Shown piece after piece: positions 1 through 6,101 of a stretch of 10,110 bases of DNA. This stretch comes from Planctomycetaceae bacterium (lineage in GTDB: Bacteria > Planctomycetota > Planctomycetia > Pirellulales > Thermoguttaceae). The position numbers and the translations under genes are program-made. Under the pieces are notes generated by a model, which ran no database searches, had not been told where the DNA came from, and was given only the letters and a program-made list of their open reading frames with translations. Every line of letters begins with the position of its first letter. Positions within the stretch are counted from its first letter, which is position 1. The DNA lies in the NCBI GenBank assembly GCA_031283515.1, contig JAITBS010000613.1:1-10110 (forward strand), read 5' to 3'.

Positions 1-119
1 AACCCAATGATCCCCAAAATCTCAGCAAAAAAAAGCATCTCATGGAAATTGCCGAACTTTATCACTCGCTCGACAATGTTCCCGCACAATTTCAACCAAT
101 TGATTTAAGCAAAGATTAA
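1..119 (+). CDS. C-terminal end of an unidentified protein (5' partial)
   Basis: An open frame enters from the left edge (codons in phase with position 3) and stops at TAA 117-119. The visible tail is about 38 residues, hydrophilic, and includes the stretch LMEIAELYHSLDNVPAQF. It is rich in Lys and Asp and shows no membrane segment or motif that I recognise. It converges with the minus-strand remnant whose stop codon is at 132-134, leaving only 12 bases between them and no visible terminator hairpin. The codon pattern is plausible for a real gene, but nothing here identifies the function. Confidence 0.6.
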   Translation, partial: PNDPQNLSKKKHLMEIAELYHSLDNVPAQFQPIDLSKD

Positions 120-128
120 CAAATATCA

Positions 129-223
129 AATTTATTTGTTACAGATTATGTCAAGGATGGTTGGGTCTTTGATTTTGTTGTCTTCGGCGAGTAGTAATAT
201 TTTGGACATAATTTCGGCGGTTT
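129..223. repeat. Direct repeat, left copy, flanking the R-M cassette
   Basis: By hand alignment, bases 129-223 match 4690-4784 at 87 of 95 positions with no gaps. A second block follows: 232-293 matches 5038-5099 with a few substitutions. Both blocks lie in the same orientation. The repeat is coding-derived: it encodes the last residues of the DUF4132-like remnants on the minus strand. Confidence 0.9.
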
Positions 224-418
224 GGGGAATACCGCCGACATGCGCAACACTAACCGCCAAATCCAAATCTCGCATCACCTCCAAAAAAACAACCGGCGGA
301 TTTTTGTAAGCGGTATCAATTTCAATGTCCGGCGATCAATAAATTCAATCTTTTCAATTGTCAGCGGTTCAATATCCGACGGCGTAAACCAATCGACGTA
401 ACAATAAAAAACAAACAA
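132..418 (-). pseudogene. DUF4132-like C-terminal remnant, left copy (frameshift and internal deletion)
   Basis: Read on the minus strand, the segment begins after an in-frame stop at 419-421 with a piece containing DWFTP-type sequence (WFTPSDIEPLTIEKI). It shifts frame near 321-335, then continues as NPPVVFLEVMRDLDLAVSVA and HVGG. It jumps directly to a tail containing TAEIMSKILLLAEDNKIKDP and stops at 132-134. Compared with the right copy, about 250 bases are missing between HVGG and TAEI, and the deletion keeps the frame. From memory, the (V)VFSEVMRD...VAHVGG...LLAED(K/N)KIKDP pattern is the C-terminal region of DUF4132-family proteins (MolR-like, of unknown molecular role). There is no start codon, so it cannot encode the family protein. 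The family name is recalled and not searched; the homology to the right copy is directly visible. Confidence 0.8.
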
Positions 419-443
419 TCACCTCCAATTTGATATTACATAT

Positions 444-1463
444 TCATTTTTGGGTAATTGGAACAGTTGCTTCAATTCGATGTTTTAATTTTTCATATAA
501 ATCATTTTCATTGCTATAAACAATATGACTATATTGCCGCGTATCAAAATGAATTTTATCCACTTCAGATTGTGTAACCATATAAATAACAGGAATACCA
601 AGCCCCGAAGCAAATCCTGCTTCAAAATAAACACCTCCCCGTTGACCGGTCATATCGGCAATAAGAATCCTGCTTTTTCGTATCTCAGCAACAATCTGAT
701 CGCATATCTTTTCGTTATGTTCCTTGTTGTCAATTCTCAATGCCTTATATCCGGTGTCTGTGCATGCTTTTTCTATTTCAAGATAAAACGATTTTCTATT
801 TTCGTCAAACCACATAGCAATAAATGCTTGTTGGCTATCGCCTGTTGGTCGTTTTTTAAGTTCTCGTAAATGTTGCCAACCATTATGAGTAATTTGAAAT
901 GGAGAAGATGAACTAATTGGTTCTCCTATAAACTTAATCCATCCACACTCTTTAAATTGTAATAATATTTCGAATATTTTGTTTGGTGCAGTAAATAATA
1001 AACTTGGCATTCTTACTGTGTATCCATCTTTCCAACGATCTGTCGGGTGCGAAAAATATGAAGACAAATTTAGAAATGCACGATCTAATAACTCTATGGC
1101 ATCTTGCGGATAATCTTTCAATAATGTTTCCATTTTATTGAAAGGCAGATTATTTACGAATACTGTTTCATCTTCCTGACTTAAAATAAAACCGGTTTTA
1201 TTATGAAGATGTCTTTCTGCTGCCAATTGTGAAAGTTTTGATTTATCATCATCGTTAAATTTATCTTTTACAACTCCAACGTGATCTACACCATAAAAAC
1301 CACAGATAGGACATTCATAAAATTCAATAATATCTCCCTGAGTAACAAATGGATCAATATGCCTATCTCTTGGATCTGTATAATTCGATCCACTCAGTTT
1401 GTTATTGTGTTGCGTAGAACTTTTTGCAACGTTACCACAAAGAAAACATTTTGTATCAGACAT
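444..1463 (-). CDS. Zinc-ribbon / TIR- or nucleoside-deoxyribosyltransferase-like protein, likely defence accessory
   Basis: The product has 339 residues. The N-terminus has two CxxC pairs (C6/C9 and C51/C54, the second in YECPICGFYG), a probable zinc ribbon. Residues of about 160-202 look like a winged-helix segment. Residues of about 212-316 form an alpha/beta domain with FIAMWFDE, RSRILIADMTGQRGGVYFEA and GFASGLGIPVIY. This resembles the nucleoside 2-deoxyribosyltransferase/TIR-like fold, in which a Glu in the GxxxEAGFA motif (here E281) is the expected catalytic residue. By analogy it could cleave an N-glycosidic bond in a nucleotide or NAD-like molecule, but the substrate is unknown. There are no membrane segments and no signal peptide. 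The start lies 51 bases after the stop of the upstream methyltransferase gene on the same strand, so the two are probably co-transcribed. I see no strong ribosome binding site. The gene ends 25 bases from the left DUF4132-like remnant. Confidence 0.88.
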   Translation of the reverse strand: MSDTKCFLCGNVAKSSTQHNNKLSGSNYTDPRDRHIDPFVTQGDIIEFYECPICGFYGVDHVGVVKDKFNDDDKSKLSQLAAERHLHNKTGFILSQEDETVFVNNLPFNKMETLLKDYPQDAIELLDRAFLNLSSYFSHPTDRWKDGYTVRMPSLLFTAPNKIFEILLQFKECGWIKFIGEPISSSSPFQITHNGWQHLRELKKRPTGDSQQAFIAMWFDENRKSFYLEIEKACTDTGYKALRIDNKEHNEKICDQIVAEIRKSRILIADMTGQRGGVYFEAGFASGLGIPVIYMVTQSEVDKIHFDTRQYSHIVYSNENDLYEKLKHRIEATVPITQK

Positions 1464-1514
1464 GATTTTAATGACGTGTTATGAGTTAGGGGATTTTACT
1501 GTACAACAGATTAT

Positions 1515-4500
1515 TTATTTACGTTTATAATTTTTGTAATAGTCTTGAATTTGTTGGCGTTCTGATTCGTTTACCGATGGCATTGACAACAAAATTGTTA
1601 TCATTTGTTCTTCCGTCAAACCATACAAATGAAAGACTATTGCGTCAATTTGTGATTCAAAATTTGAAGTGTCCGTTGTAGGATTTTTCTTTTTCGTTGA
1701 AAGGATTTGATCGACAAGAGAAATAATAGGACGCATGTTTTTCGCAACAACAATGGGCAATTGAGATACTGTTGCATATTTCAGAGTATAAGCACCTCCG
1801 GCTGTCATTACACCAATAAAGCCAAAATAAAATTTTAGCAAATTACTATTTAACAAACCTAAAAGATATTTTATTGGAATTGTTTCAGAAGTTAAAATAT
1901 AACCGTTACTTGGCAGATAATGTTGTTTGTCATCATAAGCATAAGCCCATTGGTCAACGGTCAAACCCCAGATAATTTTTTCAGACTTCTCAAATTCATG
2001 ATAATAGGTACACGCTCTTAAATTAAACCACCGTGTTCCCTGATCTGCTCTGATTTCCAATTCTTTTTTATAGACGGATAAATGATTAAAAATCAATGGA
2101 TAATCTTTTTCAATATCCGTATCAAAATTTGTTTTTAACAGATAATCGTTGCTATAATTATAAATCCATTTTTTGATATTTCTCCCTTGCAAAAGCGGTT
2201 TGATTATTGTTTTGTTATTTTTATCGGCGGTAATCAATTCCTTCATTTTGTTTTTGTCGATAATAAAAGCAGGATTATAGCCGGTTGTAACGCCGCGATA
2301 AACCGCAACACCTTCTAATTCGGAAAGGTTTTTACCTGCGGTTTCTATCTTATCTTTTAATTCAAGTTTTATATCATCGGAAAATGACCATTCATTTTCG
2401 TTCAATAAACGTTGTTGATAAGAGCCGAAGTTTAATTTTGCTTTACTCGTAAATTGCGTTTTAAATTCGGTTGCCTTTAGTTTATAAAACCGATGATAAA
2501 TAAATGATTTTTTATTCGGCGTCTGTTTGTGCACTCCCAAAATAACACTTGAAACAAGAACATGTTCAAAAACTTCAACCTGTTCAAAATTAATGATAGA
2601 ATAAATTTGATTTTTTAACAACAATTGACGCACCGGTTTTCCGTAACCGGTGTTAAAAAATTTATTGGTCGTGATTAGCAACAATAAACCGTTGTTTTTA
2701 CAAAGGTTCAGCCCTTGCTCAATAAAGTAAACGCTTAAATCAGCCGTTCCGGAATAAACGGAAAAATAATTTTTAAGAGTCGCCGCAATATGTTTCAATT
2801 TTTTGGCTTCGACGTAGGGCGGATTGCCAATCACAATATCAAAACCATTTGTAACACCGAACATCCATTGCGGATCAAAAAACGGTGCCGATTTTGTTTG
2901 GTTGTATGGATTCCATTGTATTAACAATTCTGCTGTTTCGTGCGATAAATCGCCGGCATCTTCCATCGCAATACTCAATGTTTTACGCAATGTTTCATCG
3001 TATTTCTGTAACCGTTCTTTCTCTTGGGGATCACTTGCAATTAAATGTTGTTCGCGGGTGTGTAACAATTGTTCAATCGTCGCTTTGATAATCGGCAACT
3101 CTAACTTTTTTTGTTTTCCGTTTTTTAAACTGATAAGTGTATTAGCGCAAATAAATTTCGTTTCGAGATTTGGTAACGGTTCAATACCGTAATTGTCTTT
3201 TTTCTTGTCGGGGACAATTTCCTGAATAAGAGATAAGAAAAATCGAAGTGATGAAATTTGTACTGCCATGGATTGTATATCGATACAATAAATTACTTTT
3301 TGCAGAATTTCCAATTTTTTACGATAACGTTCTTGTTGCGAAAATTGTTTGTCGGGATCAATTCGCCGGATGATTTCATTCATCACACCGCAAGGAAACA
3401 CCCCGCTGCCGCAAGCGGGATCAAGAATTTTACATTGCAATAAATCATCACTATTGATTTGTACCTTATTATTTTTTACAGTATTGTTTTTTAAGTATGT
3501 GTCCAACGCTTCGCAGACCATATAATCAACTATTTCACGCGGTGTATAAAAACTGCCGGTTGTTTTGCGTTTGTTTTCTTTGGTATCCGCGTCAATACAA
3601 GCTAAAAGACTTTCAAAGACTTTACCGATAAATTCCGGATCGATTGTTTGCGCATATTCCAAATCAAACAAATCATCGACTGATAATTTGTACTGATATT
3701 GTGACAAAATTTTAATAATACCGGCAACTTTATAATCGCCGTCAAGTTCCGGTATTGTTCGTGTTGTCGGTTCGGAAAAGAAATGTTCGTGATTCAACGG
3801 AAAATCATCGCCTTCGTATTCGTAGAATAAACCGCCGTTGAGAAATGGAATTTTAGCAAATTGTTCTTTAATGTTGCGAATATTTTTAATTAGTTTTTTG
3901 TGTTCAATTTCATTGCGTTCTTTAATTGGTGTATTAAGACAATGAAAAAATACGTTACGTAAAATTGCATTATAATAACGGTATTCTTCATTTTCTTTTA
4001 AGTTCTCTTTGAGAAAATGTTCGTCAAACAACTCTTTCGGAACAAGCCCTTTTTCCTGTAAGAAAAAACAAAGCAACAATCGAATAATCAGTCTTAACGT
4101 AAATTCGGGAACCGCTACGGAATAAGGATCATCACCGGTTTTCGCCGTCCAGTAATACCAGTTACGTATTTCCAGATAAAACTTATCACAAAGAGTTTGC
4201 CGTTGGATTTCATCGTTGTAAAGTTGTTGTTTAACAACGGCAAATACTTTTTCAATATCCGTAACAGTGCATTTTACCCATTCGGTATTTTGACCGGTTA
4301 CATCGAATTGTTGAATCGGAAATCCCTGATCGACCAAATGACGGTGAATCATTTTGTCAATGTGTGAACGATCCGTAATAGCAGCGTCGCGCCAAACAAT
4401 TTCTTTCTTGACGTTAAGTTCGTGGCATTCCTGATCGACACGTTTATCAATATCGCCGTTGGTTTCGCCGATTTTGAGATAGCCGTTGTGCTTGGAAATT

Positions 4501-4529
4501 TCGGGTGTTGTAAAAGCGTAAAGTTTCAT
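1515..4529 (-). CDS. Type IIG-like restriction-modification enzyme: GIY-YIG domain fused to an Eco57I-type DNA methyltransferase
   Basis: The product has 1004 residues. Residues 1-100 look like a GIY-YIG/T5orf172-type domain (LYAFTTPE, then NGYLKIGETNGDIDKR with R30, then an EWVKC segment). Residues of about 140-165 (PEFTLRLIIRLLLCFFLQEK) and 325-345 (TGSFYTPREIVDYMV) are typical lead-ins of Eco57I-type N6-adenine methyltransferases. Motif I is DPACGSG at 370-376. The catalytic motif IV is NPPY at 569-572, inside DIVIGNPPYVEAKK. Residues of about 740-930 (GVTTGYNPAF, IIKPLLQGRNIKKW) resemble the TaqI/Eco57I target-recognition region. The protein should methylate adenine in a specific site and may also cut unmodified DNA. 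No separate restriction gene is visible beside it, so the GIY-YIG module is the best nuclease candidate. I cannot point with confidence to its catalytic Glu. The ATG at 4529 follows a promoter by about 110 bases. No Shine-Dalgarno is seen. Confidence 0.93.
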   Translation of the reverse strand: MKLYAFTTPEISKHNGYLKIGETNGDIDKRVDQECHELNVKKEIVWRDAAITDRSHIDKMIHRHLVDQGFPIQQFDVTGQNTEWVKCTVTDIEKVFAVVKQQLYNDEIQRQTLCDKFYLEIRNWYYWTAKTGDDPYSVAVPEFTLRLIIRLLLCFFLQEKGLVPKELFDEHFLKENLKENEEYRYYNAILRNVFFHCLNTPIKERNEIEHKKLIKNIRNIKEQFAKIPFLNGGLFYEYEGDDFPLNHEHFFSEPTTRTIPELDGDYKVAGIIKILSQYQYKLSVDDLFDLEYAQTIDPEFIGKVFESLLACIDADTKENKRKTTGSFYTPREIVDYMVCEALDTYLKNNTVKNNKVQINSDDLLQCKILDPACGSGVFPCGVMNEIIRRIDPDKQFSQQERYRKKLEILQKVIYCIDIQSMAVQISSLRFFLSLIQEIVPDKKKDNYGIEPLPNLETKFICANTLISLKNGKQKKLELPIIKATIEQLLHTREQHLIASDPQEKERLQKYDETLRKTLSIAMEDAGDLSHETAELLIQWNPYNQTKSAPFFDPQWMFGVTNGFDIVIGNPPYVEAKKLKHIAATLKNYFSVYSGTADLSVYFIEQGLNLCKNNGLLLLITTNKFFNTGYGKPVRQLLLKNQIYSIINFEQVEVFEHVLVSSVILGVHKQTPNKKSFIYHRFYKLKATEFKTQFTSKAKLNFGSYQQRLLNENEWSFSDDIKLELKDKIETAGKNLSELEGVAVYRGVTTGYNPAFIIDKNKMKELITADKNNKTIIKPLLQGRNIKKWIYNYSNDYLLKTNFDTDIEKDYPLIFNHLSVYKKELEIRADQGTRWFNLRACTYYHEFEKSEKIIWGLTVDQWAYAYDDKQHYLPSNGYILTSETIPIKYLLGLLNSNLLKFYFGFIGVMTAGGAYTLKYATVSQLPIVVAKNMRPIISLVDQILSTKKKNPTTDTSNFESQIDAIVFHLYGLTEEQMITILLSMPSVNESERQQIQDYYKNYKRK

Positions 4530-4645
4530 TGGAATTTTTATGACTAAAATTCGGAAATATTTCGTGTTCTTTATGTTCCTTATTATTGTTTCAACGTATC
4601 TGAAAGGAACTCTGGAATGTTACACAATCTCTAAAAATCCTGTTT

Positions 4646-4673
4646 ATCTTATCAAAAAAAACTGAATTGTCAA
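4646..4673 (-). promoter_or_regulatory. Sigma70-like promoter of the R-M cassette
   Basis: On the minus strand there is a perfect -35 box TTGACA (4668-4673), a 16-base spacer containing a run of eight T, and the -10-like TAAGAT (4646-4651, 4 of 6 consensus matches). It points at the methyltransferase start at 4529, giving a leader of roughly 110 bases. It lies just inside the right flanking repeat, so the cassette appears to carry its own promoter and does not rely on the decayed gene upstream. Confidence 0.5.
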
Positions 4674-4689
4674 GCAGGGAAAGTGCAGT

Positions 4690-4784
4690 AATTTATTTGT
4701 TACGGATTGTGTCAAGGATGGTCGGGTCTTTGATTTTGTTGTCTTCGGCGAGTAGTAATATTTTTGATACGATTTCAGCGGTTT
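4690..4784. repeat. Direct repeat, right copy, flanking the R-M cassette
   Basis: This is the partner of 129-223 (87 of 95 positions identical by hand count, same orientation). It encodes the C-terminal residues of the right DUF4132-like remnant. Together the copies bracket about 4.5 kb with the two defence-type genes. Homologous recombination between them could delete the cassette. Confidence 0.9.
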
Positions 4785-5117
4785 TGTGATCATCGTCAAT
4801 AAACGGCAAAAACAAATGCTTGCGATGTTGTGAATGAACCGATAAAATCGTCAATGAACTGCTGCCATCATTTGTACTTCTCTGTTGCCGAGATGAGTGG
4901 TGTACCCGTCCAATGTTCCTTTGACCAACACATGCGACTTTTTTATTGCAACATTTTTAAGTTTAACTAAGTGTAGTGTTTTTTCCAGAATTGTCGTACG
5001 CATTTCAACAGTTGAAAGCGACGCCTTCGGGTCAACTCCGCCGACATGCGCAACACTAACCACCAAGTCCCAATCACACATTACCTCCGAAAAAACAACA
5101 TACTGCTTTGTTGATCT
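4693..5117 (-). pseudogene. DUF4132-like C-terminal remnant, right copy (frameshifted)
   Basis: On the minus strand the frame opens after a stop at 5118-5120 and reads VVFSEVMCDWDLVVSVAHVG, then continues with a STVEMR segment and a THLGNREV segment before stopping at 4851-4853. In another frame, overlapping from about 4880, the protein resumes (GSSSLTILSVHSQHRKHLFL, then PFIDDDHKTAEIVSKILLL and KIKDPTILD) and stops at 4693-4695. Joined at a single frameshift near 4865-4880, the two pieces give one continuous DUF4132-like C-terminus. The internal ATG at 5081 gives a 76-codon open frame, but this is only a fragment of the broken gene. The copy retains the roughly 250-base stretch deleted from the left copy. 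The family assignment is from memory of its conserved motifs. Confidence 0.82.
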
Positions 5118-5238
5118 TTAATTTTAGGGTATTGTGTTTTCCGATAAGCCTGTTTGGTCAAGGTTGTCTTTCTGTCTATGCTAGTTTTTAAGATTAACAA
5201 GTCGCTAGGTTTCAGGTTAAAGTACAACGAAAGTCCAT

Positions 5239-5281
5239 AAAAAAAAGGGTTTTACACATTCTTCAAAACGTGTAAAACCCT
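5239..5281 (-). terminator. Intrinsic terminator of tRNA-Glu
   Basis: Read on the minus strand, a perfect 12-bp stem (arms 5270-5281 and 5246-5257) with a 12-base loop is followed directly by a run of T (complement of A at 5239-5246). This is a classical rho-independent terminator about 13 bases past the 3' end of the tRNA. It also separates the tRNA transcript from the decayed gene to its left. Confidence 0.92.
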
Positions 5282-5293
5282 CTGCTAATGAAA

Positions 5294-5365
5294 TGACCCC
5301 GACGGGAATCGAACCCGTGCCGCGGCCTTGAAAGGGCCGTGTCCTAACCGCTAGACGACGGGGCC
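5294..5365 (-). tRNA. tRNA-Glu (anticodon TTC)
   Basis: The minus strand folds as a full cloverleaf. The 7-bp acceptor stem starts GGCCCCG and pairs with CGGGGTC, with one G-U pair. The D arm contains CTAGCGGTTAG. The anticodon stem CGGCC/GGCCG closes the loop CTTTCAA, with anticodon TTC at 5330-5332. The T arm contains GGTTCGATTCC, and the discriminator base is A. The 3' CCA is not encoded and would have to be added by nucleotidyltransferase. The gene has its own promoter upstream and a terminator downstream, so it is probably a single-gene transcript. Confidence 0.97.
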
Positions 5366-5383
5366 AACTCAAAACAGCACCTC

Positions 5384-5411
5384 ATTCTACCTAACAAATT
5401 CCAATCGACAA
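5384..5411 (-). promoter_or_regulatory. Promoter of tRNA-Glu
   Basis: On the minus strand there is TTGTCG (5406-5411, 4 of 6 matches to the -35 consensus), a 16-base spacer and TAGAAT (5384-5389, 5 of 6 matches to -10). Initiation would fall about 10 bases before the mature tRNA 5' end at 5365, as usual for tRNA genes. Confidence 0.6.
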
Positions 5412-5552
5412 GGGGGGCTAAAATCCAATCAGTTTATAAAATGCCCTCATTGTTTGGAATCAATAGAAAGAAATTGTCGAAAATCAACATATTTTGTCCA
5501 TGAACAAGATGGTAACTCTTGATTTTGTAAATACTTACGTAACGTGTTTAAA

Positions 5553-5588
5553 ATGTTAATAAATATGTTAATAAATATGTCAATAAAT
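5553..5588. repeat. Three tandem copies of a 12-bp unit
   Basis: The unit ATGTTAATAAAT occurs at 5553-5564 and 5565-5576, and once more at 5577-5588 with one change (ATGTCAATAAAT). The copies are contiguous. The spacing is too short and too regular for CRISPR. It may be slippage in AT-rich DNA or a binding-site array. Confidence 0.95.
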
Positions 5589-5643
5589 AAAAACCAAATT
5601 TTTAAGTGTTCTGAATATCAGGCAGTTTAATGCCGCTCCCCTA

Positions 5644-5671
5644 TTGACAATCTCTGTTGACTGTATAAAAT
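5644..5671 (+). promoter_or_regulatory. Sigma70-like promoter upstream of the hydrogenase-like gene
   Basis: A perfect -35 box TTGACA (5644-5649), a 16-base spacer and TAAAAT (5666-5671, 5 of 6 matches). The next plus-strand gene starts at 6102, which would give an unusually long leader of about 420 bases containing the T-rich repeats. It could instead start a small RNA. Another TTGACT at 5657-5662 is badly spaced and less likely. Confidence 0.45.
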
Positions 5672-5720
5672 ACGGGAAAATCTCCAGTATCTAATTTCAT
5701 ACCTGAATAATATTCTTAAA

Positions 5721-5777
5721 ATTCTTATTTTTATTGAAATTCTTATTTTTATTCTTATTTTTATTCTTATTTTTTTT
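5721..5777. repeat. T-rich 12-bp tandem repeats
   Basis: The unit ATTCTTATTTTT appears three times without gaps at 5739-5750, 5751-5762 and 5763-5774, followed by extra T residues. A further exact copy at 5721-5732 is separated by six bases. The block is almost pure pyrimidine-A on one strand and lies between the promoter candidate and the hydrogenase-like gene. Confidence 0.95.
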
Positions 5778-6101
5778 AAGATTCAGGTTCATAAAAGGCG
5801 AGGTTTTGGGAAATTTTCCTAAAAACTAAACATATCGGGCTTACGTATTAACGGTATGGTTTGGTAAAGTTGTTTTTTTACTAACTACTATTACTGACGG
5901 TTGCTGATTTGCGATAGTGTTATGTTGTTCCTTCAGTAGCATGGAGATTATTCACCATGTATTGTTGCCGAAAATTGTGTGATTGAATCCTTATTGGGAA
6001 AGTAGATCTCAACCATAGGAATGGAATTTCTACTGTTTGATCTGATATTCGGTGAACTAATAAAAACTATTCGTATTGATGTTGCCAATCCTGAATAATC
6101 T

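Larger units (their letters stand above)
5412..6101. other. Long gene-poor region with short repeats
   Basis: About 690 bases lie between divergent genes (tRNA-Glu on minus, hydrogenase-like gene on plus). No open frame here has a convincing start or family match. The region holds three 12-bp repeats at 5553-5588, a plus-strand promoter candidate at 5644-5671, a T-rich 12-bp repeat block at 5721-5777, and a near-palindrome at 5804-5824 (TTTTGGGAAA paired with TTTCCTAAAA). The stretch of 5830-6101 shows nothing further that I can name. Confidence 0.7.

Noticed and set aside
525..869. Plus-strand open frames opposite the TIR-like gene (also 1281-1484)
   Set aside because: They are shadows of the conserved domain on the minus strand; the translations show no recognisable motif.
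2824..3192. Plus-strand open frames inside the methyltransferase gene (also 2885-3088 and 3258-3443)
   Set aside because: They lie antisense to a well-supported 1004-residue gene with conserved motifs and have no family signal or ribosome binding site.
4897..5121. Plus-strand 74-codon frame
   Set aside because: It is antisense to the DUF4132-like remnant, whose minus-strand translation carries the homology.
5294..5365. tRNA-Glu as an integration site for the cassette
   Set aside because: I found no copy of the tRNA 3' end in the left part of the window and no integrase gene, so there is no support for site-specific insertion.
5553..5777. CRISPR array
   Set aside because: The units are 12 bp and contiguous, without spacers of regular length, and no cas genes are present.
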